From contig NZ_AUSW01000033.1 of assembly GCF_000471625.1 (NCBI RefSeq), forward strand, positions 100,069-164,068: a DNA stretch of 64,000 nucleotides, read 5' to 3'. A program made the position numbers and the translations under genes. Positions 7,979 to 15,860 of the stretch are shown here, one piece after another (within the stretch, counting starts at the first letter, position 1; the number at the start of each line of letters is the position of its first letter). A model generated the notes under the pieces. It did not search any database and was not told the origin of the DNA. It saw nothing but the letters and a program-made list of their open reading frames with translations. The stretch comes from Psychrobacter aquaticus CMS 56 (GTDB lineage: Bacteria > Pseudomonadota > Gammaproteobacteria > Pseudomonadales > Moraxellaceae).

Positions 7979-9595
7979 ATGATACGTTTAACTGAAATTA
8001 AATTGCCATTAAATCATGCACCTGAAGATCTAACGACTGCTATAACGACAAAACTTAAAATTTCTGCTGAGCAAATGGCTTCATTTGTGATGTTTAAACG
8101 TGGTTATGATGCTCGTAATAAAAGAAATATCCAATTAATTTACACGTTAGACATCACACTTACCGACTCGGATTTAACCAATAATTTACTGGTTCAATTT
8201 GAGTCAGACAACCATGTTAAAGCAACACCAGATACCAGCTACAAATATGTAGGTGAAGCACCAGAGAACTTAACTGAGCGCCCTGTTGTTATTGGTTTTG
8301 GACCTTGTGGTTTATTAGCAGGACTTACCCTTGCTCAAATGGGTTTTAAACCTATTATTATTGAACGTGGTAATGAAGTAAGACAACGCACCAAAGACAC
8401 CTTTGGCTTTTGGCGTCAGCGTAAATTAAACACTGAATCAAACGTACAATTCGGTGAAGGCGGAGCAGGTACCTTTTCCGACGGCAAATTATATAGTCAA
8501 GTGAAAGATCCAAATCATTATGGCCGTAAAGTAATGACAGAATTTGTGAAAGCAGGCGCTCCAGAGGAGATTTTATTTGTAAGTAAACCGCACATAGGTA
8601 CTTATAAGTTAGTCAGCATGGTAGAGAAAATGCGTGCCGAGATCATAGAACTCGGTGGTGAAGTCCGTTTTGCTACTCGCGTAGACGACTTGCATATAAC
8701 TGACTCAAAAGTAACTGGCGTGACACTTAATAGTGGCGAAATCTTAAAAACCAACCATGTTGTTCTTGCTGTTGGTCATAGCGCCCGAGACACTTTTGAA
8801 ATGATCCATGATAAAGGCGTGTATGTTGAAGCAAAACCTTTCTCGATTGGCTTTAGGATTGAACATAAACAGTCAACCATAGACCAAGCACGCTTTGGCG
8901 ACAATGCTGGAAACGAAATACTTGGCGCTGCGGATTACAAGCTTGTTCATCACTGCAAAAATGGTCGTTCTGTTTATAGCTTCTGCATGTGTCCAGGTGG
9001 AACCGTTGTTGCCGCAGCATCAGAAGAAGGCCGTGTTGTCACTAACGGCATGAGCCAATATTCAAGAAACGAACGTAACGCCAACAGTGCTATTGTTGTA
9101 GGCATCGACCCAGAGCGAGATTACCCAAACCACCCTCTTGCTGGTATCGACTTACAAAGACAATTAGAAACCTTAGCATTTGAATTAGGCGGCAAAGACT
9201 ACAGTGCACCAGCGCAAACCATTGGCGATTTCTTAAAAGGTAAACCAAATTCAGAATTAGGTGATGTTAACCCGTCTTACACACCGGGCATTACCTTAAC
9301 CGATTTAAGCAAAGCACTGCCCGATTTTGCCGTGGATGCCATACGTGAAGCCATTCCAGCGTTTAATAAAAAAATCCAAGGATTTTCATCTGACGACGGT
9401 TTACTAACTGGCGTAGAAACCAGAACATCGTCACCAATAAGTATTAAACGCAATAAAGAATTCCAAAGTATTAACACCAAAGGCTTATTTCCTGCAGGCG
9501 AAGGCGCTGGCTACGCAGGTGGAATATTATCAGCAGGGATTGATGGCATTAAAGTGGCCGAAGCTGTGGCAAAATCGATGTTGAAGCTAGATTAA
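7979..9595 (+). CDS. FAD-dependent oxidoreductase (COG2509-type dehydrogenase)
   Basis: 538 aa. After an approximately 95-residue N-terminal domain comes a Rossmann dinucleotide motif (VVIGFGPCGLLAGL, near 103) and IIIERG, the usual acidic end of the FAD-binding strand. Then GEGGAGTFSDGKL, a second nucleotide-contact motif (HVVLAVGHSARDT) and a C-terminal GLFPAGEGAGYAGGI FAD motif. Length and motif order match the uncharacterised NAD(P)/FAD-dependent dehydrogenases widespread in proteobacteria. The electron acceptor and substrate are unknown. It is cytosolic and monocistronic, flanked by IS remnants on both sides, yet shows no damage. Confidence 0.85.
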   Translation: MIRLTEIKLPLNHAPEDLTTAITTKLKISAEQMASFVMFKRGYDARNKRNIQLIYTLDITLTDSDLTNNLLVQFESDNHVKATPDTSYKYVGEAPENLTERPVVIGFGPCGLLAGLTLAQMGFKPIIIERGNEVRQRTKDTFGFWRQRKLNTESNVQFGEGGAGTFSDGKLYSQVKDPNHYGRKVMTEFVKAGAPEEILFVSKPHIGTYKLVSMVEKMRAEIIELGGEVRFATRVDDLHITDSKVTGVTLNSGEILKTNHVVLAVGHSARDTFEMIHDKGVYVEAKPFSIGFRIEHKQSTIDQARFGDNAGNEILGAADYKLVHHCKNGRSVYSFCMCPGGTVVAAASEEGRVVTNGMSQYSRNERNANSAIVVGIDPERDYPNHPLAGIDLQRQLETLAFELGGKDYSAPAQTIGDFLKGKPNSELGDVNPSYTPGITLTDLSKALPDFAVDAIREAIPAFNKKIQGFSSDDGLLTGVETRTSSPISIKRNKEFQSINTKGLFPAGEGAGYAGGILSAGIDGIKVAEAVAKSMLKLD

Positions 9596-9609
9596 GAGCG
9601 GCTTTAGGC

Positions 9610-9700
9610 AAACCACAATATTAAACCTCTTACCTAGATAAAAATATGCGATCGAAAAAGCCTTTCAAGCTATTAAGTATAAAGCTTGAAAGGCTTTTCT
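9610..9700. repeat. Dispersed repeat copy ending in a terminator hairpin
   Basis: It starts AAACCACAATATTAA, matching the 5' end of the repeat family, and runs into the hairpin at 9656-9698. The copy at 36992-37080 has the same order of parts (AAACCCCAA...CTCACCTATATAAAA, then the CCTTTCA...TGAAAGG hairpin). Confidence 0.5.
9656..9698 (+). terminator. Strong terminator after the FAD oxidoreductase
   Basis: A 16-bp perfect stem: AAAAGCCTTTCAAGCT (9656-9671) with AGCTTGAAAGGCTTTT (9683-9698) and an 11-nt loop, ending in T residues. Confidence 0.8.
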
Positions 9701-9932
9701 GATTTTGAGAGTGGAGAGTTACTTTTATATCTTGAATAAGTTTGGACATCCTAAAAGTATGATCGGATTGGCATAAGTATTGATGCCAGATATTCGGTAC
9801 CTTGTATGAAAAGCCATCGTAAGTTATATAAAGTTATGAAGTGATATATTATGACCCCTACCGTCAAATCCGTACGGTCAAACCACACCTGCCTTGGCGA
9901 TTTATAGCCCAAACCCTTTTGAATTCTTGTTT

Positions 9933-9996
9933 CACTGCGAGCACAGCTCTTGTCTTGCGTCGCTGCAAAGCAGTGCTTTGCTAGTCGCTCCTCATT
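9933..9996 (+). repeat. Palindromic mini-element, copy A
   Basis: Core hairpin GCAAAGCAgTGCTTTGC (9965-9981), preceded by GTCTTGCGTCG and followed by TAGTCGCTCCTCATT. It sits at the same position in orfB as copy C and keeps the frame (encodes EERLAKHCFAATQDKSCARSE in place of one Gln, on the minus strand). Confidence 0.7.
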
Positions 9997-10120
9997 GTAC
10001 TCAAGCTCGATATAGCCGATGATATCGTTGATCGCTGTAAACCTTGTTTTATAGTTCTAGTGATACACAAGCTCATTCTTTAATGTACCTCAGAAGCTTT
10101 CTATTGGCGCATTATCAAAT

Positions 10121-10187
10121 GAGCGAGGAGAGTAAGTGTCTGGGAGACACTTATCCGAGTGCAAGACGGAGGGCTGTCCCGTAGTGG
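10121..10187 (-). repeat. Palindromic mini-element, copy E (opposite orientation)
   Basis: The flanks match copies A and B when read on the minus strand (GTCTTGCaCTCG and CTCTCCTCGCTC), but the central hairpin is different: TAAGTGTCTgggAGACACTTA (10133-10153, perfect). It interrupts the orfB frame. Confidence 0.55.
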
Positions 10188-10496
10188 TTACCTTTAGCGC
10201 TCATGGAGCCTGTAAATTGCTGCTGTTTCATAATCTTGTGGTAGGCATGACTGCAATACTGTCTGCCCTTGTCAGAGTGGATTATTAGCCCTTGGTTTGG
10301 CCTCTTGTTCTTGACTGCCATATTCAATGCACGGCAAACTAAATCAGCGGTCATGCGCTTACTTATAGCGTAGCCGACGAGCTCTTTGGTATATAAGTCT
10401 TTAACACCAGCCAAGTACAGTCAGCCTTCGCTTGTCCAGATATAAGTAATATCGCTGACCCAAGATTCATTAGGACGCGAAGTACGCGGTGGCCTC

Positions 10497-10559
10497 ATTC
10501 GAGCATAGCTATCATCTTGCGTCGGGGCGAAGCAGTGCTTCGCTTTATCCCTCCTCATT
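10497..10559 (+). repeat. Palindromic mini-element, copy B
   Basis: Core hairpin GCGAAGCAgTGCTTCGC (10527-10543), flanks ATCTTGCGTCG and TATCCCTCCTCATT. Compared with copy A the stem differs by a paired A-T to G-C change. It is inserted at the end of orfA and creates its premature stop (NEEG then TAA). Confidence 0.65.
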
Positions 10560-10820
10560 TAGTATCTCTCGTTCCTCCTGAGCAACCTTGAGATCACGTT
10601 TAAGACGTTTATTCTCTTCTATAATAGCCATGAGTTCAGGATCATACTGCTTAGTGCCGACAAGCTTGCATTCATTCGCTTTGTTCTGCCAGTTAGATAA
10701 GGTCTGCATGGCGATACCAAGCTGCTTTGCGGTCGCTGAAACATTGCCGTTATTGTCTGCTATCTTTTTGACGGCTTCACCTTTAAATTCTGTGCTATAA
10801 GTTCTGATTTTCTTGGTCAT
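10545..10820 (-). pseudogene. IS3-family orfA (HTH transposase subunit), altered C-terminus
   Basis: 91 aa with the HTH_Tnp_1 fold: YSTEFKGEAVKKIADNNGNV, then TAKQLGIAMQTLSNWQNK, and a C-terminal coiled coil (EENKRLKRDLKVAQEEREIL). The normal C-terminal continuation is replaced by NEEG and a stop encoded by mini-element copy B, so the frameshift signal joining orfA and orfB is lost. Confidence 0.8.
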
Positions 10821-11050
10821 GGTAAACTCCGATTAATACGCTTAGTTTACCAAGTTTATCTCTACGGTTTCTTCAGCATAGCTCAAGAAGATGCTAGACG
10901 ATATTGACTAACTAATGAGCTCCATCAACCAAGACGTGGCTAATTATCGATATGAGTTAAATAATTAATAATTACTGATAAATGAAAAACATAACTATAG
11001 TTGACTATGATTATGTTAAAGTATTGTTTTTTCATGTTAAGGAATTGTTT

Positions 11051-11584
11051 GTGAAAAAGACATCTATCTTAATAGCTGGCTTATTGGTCTTGATAGCAGG
11101 CTATCTATATGCATCACCTTACTTAGCATTAAATAGTATAAAGAATGCGGCTAAAGCACGAGACGCTGAAAAACTATCTAGTTATATTGATTTCCCAAGT
11201 GTAAAACAGGGTGTTAAAGAGCAAATCAAAGCTAAGTTTGCTACAGAAATGATCGCAAACGAAAATAGTGACGGCTTTGAAGCGTTAGGTTCAATGCTTG
11301 CTACAGCAATGATAGATCCGCTAGTTGATGGCTTAATTACGCCAGAAGGAATAGCAGCTATGATGTCAGAGAAACAAGATCAAGACTCTACAGAAGCTGC
11401 TAGTACACAAGAAGAATCAAACAAATCTAATAATTTAGAGTATGAGACTGGTTACGATTCTTTTAGCGATTTCCATGTTAATATCAATAACGCAGAGTCA
11501 GATAAGACTGTAAAGGTTATGTTGCATCGCGATGGTTTAAGCTGGAAAATAATTGATATAGACTTTCCTTTAAATGATTTTTAG
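11051..11584 (+). CDS. DUF2939-type membrane-anchored protein
   Basis: About 177 aa from a GTG at 11051 with Shine-Dalgarno AAGGA at 11039-11043; an ATG at 10982 is in frame but lacks a ribosome site. One N-terminal membrane segment or uncleaved signal (SILIAGLLVLIAGYLYA) is followed by SPYLALNSIKNAAKARDAEKLSSYIDFP, typical of DUF2939, where a small amphipathic domain follows the anchor. A Ser/Glu-rich linker (SEKQDQDSTEAASTQEES) and a C-terminal strand-rich part follow. Function unknown; probably periplasmic, facing from the inner membrane. Confidence 0.7.
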   Translation: MKKTSILIAGLLVLIAGYLYASPYLALNSIKNAAKARDAEKLSSYIDFPSVKQGVKEQIKAKFATEMIANENSDGFEALGSMLATAMIDPLVDGLITPEGIAAMMSEKQDQDSTEAASTQEESNKSNNLEYETGYDSFSDFHVNINNAESDKTVKVMLHRDGLSWKIIDIDFPLNDF

Positions 11585-11702
11585 TGACCAAACACTGCCA
11601 AAACTTCCAAAAAAGCGTTAACACTTGACCCTCACTGACAGTTGATGTTGTATTTCTCACACTGGCAATTGTAAGTGAAGCCAATTGATTTATGAGGTCT
11701 TG

Positions 11703-11927
11703 ATGATTCAACGTATAGTTGAGCGTTATTGCTCAAAGCAAGCCGATATTATTAGTAATCTAAAAAAAGAAAATTTCGGTGCATGTTTAGCTGATAGCAG
11801 CTACAAAGATAGTTTGGCTCACCACCGCCGTAAGCAGCGAATAGTGATAGCGACGACGAAATATAATACCGCTATCGATTTGTTCTTAAGAGATTCGAAG
11901 TTTGAAAAAATAGAAGTAGAGTTATAG
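11703..11927 (+). CDS. Small hypothetical protein
   Basis: About 74 aa from the ATG at 11703, preceded by GAGGT; an upstream ATG at 11685 is less likely. Basic and helical (RIVERYCSKQADIISNLKKENFG; HHRRKQRIV), with no recognised motif. A clear terminator follows 2 bp after the stop, which supports it being a real gene. Confidence 0.5.
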   Translation: MIQRIVERYCSKQADIISNLKKENFGACLADSSYKDSLAHHRRKQRIVIATTKYNTAIDLFLRDSKFEKIEVEL

Positions 11928-11928
11928 T

Positions 11929-11958
11929 AAAAAGCCTTATCTAACGATAGGGCTTTTT
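11929..11958 (+). terminator. Terminator
   Basis: Stem AAAAAGCCTTATC / GATAGGGCTTTTT (13 bp with one G-T pair, 4-nt loop) ending in a T run. Confidence 0.8.
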
Positions 11959-12049
11959 TGATATCCGCATATTGAAATATTGTTATGCATCACAACTTAG
12001 GTTATGCTGATTTTGGCACAATATAATATAATCCTAGGAATAAAAATAA

Positions 12050-12589
12050 ATGACAAAAAGATTTGATCAGGCGGATGTTGAAAAGCTTTCACTAGAATTT
12101 GCTAAAGAGATGATCGACTTTAGCGATGGCAGTAGTAATGCAAGTGTTGATGATCATTTGATTAGGCGTGCTACAAACATGGCCATTGCTTGGCTTGAAG
12201 GAGCGGATTTACGTTCGAAAATGTTTGAACAGCAATGCGCTAACTGGATTGATTTGGCTGAGATAGGGATTTCTACCCTTAACTTAGTGCCATATGAAAA
12301 GTATTGGTTCATAGCGCGCGAGCACGGTTCTACCAATCCTCTTGAGTTAATTCAGGGTAAATTTATAAAACCAGTTCAAAGTGAGGTAGATGCTGGAAAA
12401 TATAATAAATACTATGCCTCGTTTGCTGATATTCAAGATGACAAAGGCAACAATTACATGGCTCAGTATGTCATCCCTGCAGAAGACGGGACGATATTTA
12501 ATCAAGACTTTGAGCCACTAGCACCCAAAGGTGTAGTGATTAAAAATAAAAGCTTTTCGTCCACCATACACATACAGCCGAAACACTAA
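12050..12589 (+). CDS. Hypothetical protein, related to the small gene at 12927
   Basis: 179 aa, soluble, no signal peptide. The N-terminal 65 residues (DQADVEKLSLEFAKEMIDF..., RRATNMAIAWLEGADLRSKMFEQQ) share a layout with the 70-residue product of 12927-13139 (TQADFDDKVFEFVKAI..., YARQFAVAWYEDAEARQEDFQN). The C-terminal half (about 85-179) has no counterpart there and is strand-rich. Family unknown. It lies in a block of small forward genes, each with its own terminator. Confidence 0.55.
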   Translation: MTKRFDQADVEKLSLEFAKEMIDFSDGSSNASVDDHLIRRATNMAIAWLEGADLRSKMFEQQCANWIDLAEIGISTLNLVPYEKYWFIAREHGSTNPLELIQGKFIKPVQSEVDAGKYNKYYASFADIQDDKGNNYMAQYVIPAEDGTIFNQDFEPLAPKGVVIKNKSFSSTIHIQPKH

Positions 12590-12626
12590 TGTTCGCGTAA
12601 GCGAGATTAGCAAATGAAATATTAAC

Positions 12627-12684
12627 AAGTCATCTTAGTAACAAGGTGGCTTTTTTTATGCCTGCAATTACGCGGGCTTTTTTA
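12627..12684 (+). terminator. Two tandem terminator hairpins
   Basis: First: AAGTCATCTT (12627-12636) pairs fully, with G-U, to AAGGTGGCTT (12643-12652), then seven T. Second: GCCTGC (12660-12665) pairs to GCGGGC (12672-12677), then a T run. They lie between the hypothetical genes ending at 12589 and starting at 12709. Confidence 0.65.
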
Positions 12685-12708
12685 CGTCCAAAATTTAGCA
12701 GGGATGCT

Positions 12709-12870
12709 ATGTGCGAACTAACCAACCAGCAAGCCTATGATTATTATCATGAGGTAAAAGAGTCGTGCGCCAAGGATTATTGGCTCAAATTTTTACGGGA
12801 CAGAGCGAATAGAGGCGTAGAAGGCGCTCAGGATTATGTTGATAAGATTGAGTTTTGTCTAGCATCTTGA
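12709..12870 (+). CDS. Small hypothetical protein
   Basis: 53 aa from the ATG at 12709, chosen because AGGG lies 5-6 bp upstream and the longer reading (ATG at 12646) overlaps two terminator hairpins. Starts MCELTNQQAYDYYHEVKESC, helical, with two or three Cys. No family recognised. Confidence 0.45.
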   Translation: MCELTNQQAYDYYHEVKESCAKDYWLKFLRDRANRGVEGAQDYVDKIEFCLAS

Positions 12871-12926
12871 AATCCTATTTCCAACCACAAAATAAGTAAG
12901 TTCAATGGTGCAAATAAGGATATACG

Positions 12927-13139
12927 ATGCAATTGACACAAGCAGATTTTGACGATAAAGTTTTTGAGTTCGTCAAAGCTATTACAAAAGCTACATATGT
13001 AGCAACTATGAGTCCTCCTAACCAAAAAGTAGTTTTAAGTTATGCCAGACAATTTGCTGTAGCTTGGTATGAAGATGCAGAAGCTCGACAAGAGGACTTT
13101 CAGAACCTTATCAATAAGCTAGCATCTAAAGACAAATAA
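12927..13139 (+). CDS. Small hypothetical protein, partial paralogue of 12050 gene
   Basis: 70 aa, helical; aligns by eye with the N-terminal domain of the 12050-12589 product (TQADFDDKVFEFV...AVAWYEDAEARQEDF). A good terminator follows at 13157. Function unknown. Confidence 0.5.
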   Translation: MQLTQADFDDKVFEFVKAITKATYVATMSPPNQKVVLSYARQFAVAWYEDAEARQEDFQNLINKLASKDK

Positions 13140-13156
13140 AATTGATAGATCTAGAT

Positions 13157-13180
13157 AAAACCCACTACTTGGTGGGTTTT
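13157..13180 (+). terminator. Terminator
   Basis: AAAACCCAC (13157-13165) and GTGGGTTTT (13172-13180), perfect 9-bp stem, 6-nt loop, followed by T. Confidence 0.8.
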
Positions 13181-13197
13181 TTATTGTTCAGAATAAG

Positions 13198-13263
13198 TGC
13201 CTATAGCTCAGATGGTTAGAGTAGAGGACTCATGATCCTTTGGTCGCAGGTTCAAACCCCGAT
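13198..13263 (+). pseudogene. Degenerate tRNA with CAT anticodon (Met/Ile2 type)
   Basis: The 5' two thirds of a tRNA are recognisable. GCTC...GAGT makes a D stem. GAGGA-CTCATGA-TCCTT makes an anticodon stem-loop with CAT at the anticodon. GGTTCAAAC is a TpsiC loop. The T stem pairs poorly and the 3' acceptor strand is gone: what should complement GTGCCTA reads TTTTTAC and no CCA follows. It is a relic, probably the edge of a deletion or an old integration site. Confidence 0.7.
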
Positions 13264-13599
13264 TTTTACAAAGACACCTGATAAATCTTATTATTAGCAA
13301 TTTGTGCTGTAAGCCCTATATAAATAGGCTTAGATAGACTATCAATATAATGTGTTCATATTTTGGTTAGTGATCAGTATATCTATAAATACTATTTATA
13401 GACCCGTAATATTATAGGTAGTCACATCTAATAACTTTTAAATATATGCATATAAGTTAATTCTGCAAAAGCTCATTATTTCAAAACCACCTTGCCAGCC
13501 ACACCATCCATTTGATAGTTTTAATATCCCATGCGATAACGAAACTAAAGAGCTGATTGGCTAATCCATCAATAAGCATATGACAGCAGACTGAGTCTG
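13264..13599. other. AT-rich gap
   Basis: I see no gene, RNA or clear repeat here. The right part grades into the IS3 remnant. Confidence 0.4.
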
Positions 13600-14109
13600 T
13601 CATGCACCCAATATGGCAATTAAGAATAGATGACCAAGCTAAGGGCTGATTGTACATTTTGACAGAGGCAGTCAGTACTATAGCTATAAGTATCATAAAA
13701 TCATCAAACAGTATAAGTTTACAGGCTCAATAAGTGGTAAAGGTAATAGCTTTGATAATGCGCCAATAGAAAGTTTCTAGGGCATATTGAAGAATGAGGT
13801 TTTATACCATCAGGATTACAAAACCAGATTTGCAGCCATCAACGATATTATTAGATACATCGAGCTGTACTACAATGAGGAGCGATTAGCAAAGCACATT
13901 CTACTGTATGAAAAGTCAACTATTAAAACATTGATGAGTAATAAGCTAACAGCCAAGGGTACAAATAACGACATATAGGCAGGCGGGGTCGGTGTCAGCA
14001 GGTGTTAAAGACTTCAGATCGTTAAGGCAAATGTGGTTTGGCTTTTATCGTTAGGTTTCATAATTACAATATCGAAAGTTTGATTGTACAGATTTGATGG
14101 CAGGGGTCA
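13600..14109 (+). mobile_element. IS3-family remnant: orfB tail and right terminus
   Basis: A broken orfB reads VHFDRGSQYYSYKYHKIIKQ (second catalytic Asp altered context), FTGSISGKGNSFDNAPIESF, a stop, then NEVLYHQDYKTRF and IRYIELYYNEE. The mini-element present here breaks off after GCAAAGCAC (13875-13897), followed by unrelated sequence. The element end (GATTTGATGGCAGGGGTCA) is at 14109. Confidence 0.75.
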
Positions 14110-14281
14110 GTATTACGTGATGACAGCGCTTTTGGTAAGACCACCAAGGTCAAAATTAAATGTCCATCTGTCCAGATAGTTGCCCCTAATAGGTGTAGTA
14201 TGAGTATGTAGTTAAGCATAAATGGATATTCTTAAAATCCATAAAACATGACTTTATTTTGATTGTCTGAGGGATTTAATT

Positions 14282-14761
14282 ATGAAACGCGCCGCACAAT
14301 TACAGCCATTATCCCGTCAACATCACCTTGGCCTGAATATATCTCGTCATGCAAAAGAATGTACTGATGAACCTAAAGAAATTGCCAAACATTGGCTGAA
14401 TCTAACGTCTTATATTAATGAGATGCAAAACCATTTTCAGATTGAAGACAACCTAATCGCCAACGCTTTACAGCCGTATCGCAACGCCAAACCAGCAGTA
14501 GCATCGGCGCTAAATACCCTCGATGAGCAACATAAATCCCTGCACGTACTTATGGCAGAGATTCAAGAATCCACGCAGTCTCAAAGCAATCCCGTCACGA
14601 TGATACAAGTCAGAAAACTGGGCACTTTGCTATACGATCATATTCGTTTTGAAGAACGTGAGCTGTTTCCCATGGTTGAGAGCTATCTAACAAAAGAAGC
14701 GCTAGATGCCATTTATGATGCTAGCCCAGATAGTATCAAACGCCCAGACGAGCATCGCTAA
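14282..14761 (+). CDS. Hemerythrin HHE-domain protein
   Basis: 159 aa, cytosolic. The four-helix bundle carries the diiron ligand pattern: SRQHHLGLN (helix 1 His), NHFQIEDNL (His and Glu), EQHKSLHVLM (His), YDHIRFEERELFP (His, Glu). Shine-Dalgarno GAGGG lies upstream of the ATG. Proteins of this type bind O2 or NO or take part in iron-sulfur repair under nitrosative stress. The position at the head of a nitrate respiration and NO-defence island fits such a role, but no partner gene shows which. Confidence 0.8.
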   Translation: MKRAAQLQPLSRQHHLGLNISRHAKECTDEPKEIAKHWLNLTSYINEMQNHFQIEDNLIANALQPYRNAKPAVASALNTLDEQHKSLHVLMAEIQESTQSQSNPVTMIQVRKLGTLLYDHIRFEERELFPMVESYLTKEALDAIYDASPDSIKRPDEHR

Positions 14762-14772
14762 AAGGCCGTCAT

Positions 14773-14866
14773 TTACAGATTGTTAAATAGGGCGCGCAGA
14801 TGATCAGGGAAATCTGTCGCCACGTTTGCTGTACCGTCGCAGACAGAGGCTTCGAAACATTCATCT
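14773..14866 (-). pseudogene. C-terminal relic of a glycerophosphodiester phosphodiesterase
   Basis: One minus-strand frame encodes ...ASVCDGTANVATDFPDHL followed by RALFNNL and TAA. This resembles the C-terminal strand and helix of GlpQ/UgpQ-type phosphodiesterases (G-x-D-G-x-x-T-D-F-P-D). Nothing upstream is open, so only about 30 codons remain. Confidence 0.5.
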
Positions 14867-14950
14867 CAGCCACATGGGATTTTTTAAATTAAATCGCCTA
14901 TATCAGGTAAGCGTCATCGACACTTGTCCTAATATAAGGGCTTATTTAAA

Positions 14951-15229
14951 CTAACCGCCCGCCACGGGTGTAATAAAAACCACACTGTCGCCATCATAAA
15001 TTTGATCTGTCCATTTAGCAAAATAATCATTCACCGCCACGCGCAGCTCCGACTGTGGACGACTAAAGCGATGCTTTTGGCGTAGTTGTTCATACAACTC
15101 GGTTAAGGAAGTCAACTGTTGCACAGCGACGTTTTCTTCATAGCAATTGGCCTCATCCGCCAAGCTGGCAAAATATAAAACAGTGATGTTCATCACGGTG
15201 TCTGTACTCTTTTCTACCAAAATGCTCAT
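14951..15229 (-). CDS. moaD: MoaD, molybdopterin synthase sulfur-carrier subunit
   Basis: About 92 aa with a ubiquitin-like beta-grasp fold (MNITVLYFASLADEA) and the required C-terminal Gly-Gly (ITPVAGG) that MoeB adenylates and that carries the thiocarboxylate. Start uncertain: ATG at 15229 has GGAAG upstream, whereas ATG at 15193 gives the usual 80-residue length without a good ribosome site. It is the last gene of moaA-moaB-moaD. The partner MoaE and MoaC are not in the window. Confidence 0.82.
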   Translation of the reverse strand: MSILVEKSTDTVMNITVLYFASLADEANCYEENVAVQQLTSLTELYEQLRQKHRFSRPQSELRVAVNDYFAKWTDQIYDGDSVVFITPVAGG

Positions 15230-15267
15230 AGCAGCTTCCATGGTTTGTTAAGTATCTAACGGTAGGT

Positions 15268-15801
15268 CTATAACGAATGACTGGGATTGATACGCATAAA
15301 ATGCGGTACAAAGTTACAAGGGCGAGTGCGGCTATCAAACTGTTCTTTTAAGATACCTTCCCAACCAGTGCGACAAGCACCTGTCGAGCCGGGCAAACAA
15401 AAAATCCCCGTACCATTTGCCATTCCTGCAATCGCACGCGACTGCACGGTTGACATACCGATATCCTCTTTTGAGATAAGACGGAACATCTCGCCAAAAC
15501 CATCAATGGATTTATCAAATAATATGCTGACCGCTTCCGGCATACTGTCACGGATATAAAATCCTGTGCCACCAGTCGTGATCACAGCATGGATGTTGGG
15601 ATTTGCAATCCACCCGCTAATAACGGCTCTAATCTGATAAATATCGTCAATGATTAGCTGACGATCAGCCAATTGATGGCCTGCTGTTTTTAGCTGATCA
15701 ACCAAATACTGTCCTGAGGTATCTTCTGCGAGCGTGCGACTGTCAGAGACCGTCAAGATGGCGATATTAAGCGCGGTAAATGGGGCTTGTGGCTTACTCA
15801 T
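15268..15801 (-). CDS. moaB: MoaB, molybdopterin adenylyltransferase-like
   Basis: 177 aa, MoCF-biosynthesis fold: NIAILTVSDSRTLAEDTSG at the N-terminus and the substrate-binding VITTGGTGFYIRD loop near residue 95, where most homologues have GLTxRD. Later IGMSTVQSRAIAGM and FCLPGSTGACRTGW. It adenylates molybdopterin before molybdate insertion (MogA-like role in many bacteria). Placed 59 bp after moaA and 38 bp before moaD. Confidence 0.9.
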   Translation of the reverse strand: MSKPQAPFTALNIAILTVSDSRTLAEDTSGQYLVDQLKTAGHQLADRQLIIDDIYQIRAVISGWIANPNIHAVITTGGTGFYIRDSMPEAVSILFDKSIDGFGEMFRLISKEDIGMSTVQSRAIAGMANGTGIFCLPGSTGACRTGWEGILKEQFDSRTRPCNFVPHFMRINPSHSL

Positions 15802-15860
15802 AAATGTTCCTTGATAACTATAATTAATAAAGGTAGAGAAGAAATTTGACTATGAAGCCA

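Larger units (their letters stand above)
9893..10512 (-). pseudogene. IS3-family orfB integrase, truncated and interrupted
   Basis: Fragments of the rve catalytic domain read on the minus strand: NESWVSDITYIW (first catalytic Asp), a stop, GVKDLYTKELVGYAISKRMT, IIHSDKGRQYCS (second Asp) and FTGSMSAKG. An inserted mini-element then replaces the normal GNSFDNAP. After it comes APIESF, a stop, and NELVYH. The N-terminal 100 or more residues are missing. The longest open piece is 10151-10414. Confidence 0.8.
9852..10886 (-). mobile_element. Degenerate IS3-family element
   Basis: One end is TGACCCCTACCGTCAAATCC at 9852. The other lies near 10830-10880, where AAACTTGGtaaa/CCGTAGAG on the minus strand resembles the inner part of the terminal repeat; the outermost bases are not recognisable. 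It carries orfA and a broken orfB in the usual IS3 order. An internal deletion removed the orfA-orfB junction and the first part of the integrase. Three palindromic mini-element copies (9933-9996, 10121-10187, 10497-10559) sit inside. It should be immobile. Confidence 0.8.

Noticed and set aside
13198..13263. Functional tRNA-Met
   Set aside because: Acceptor stem cannot form and the T stem has mismatches, so only a relic is annotated.
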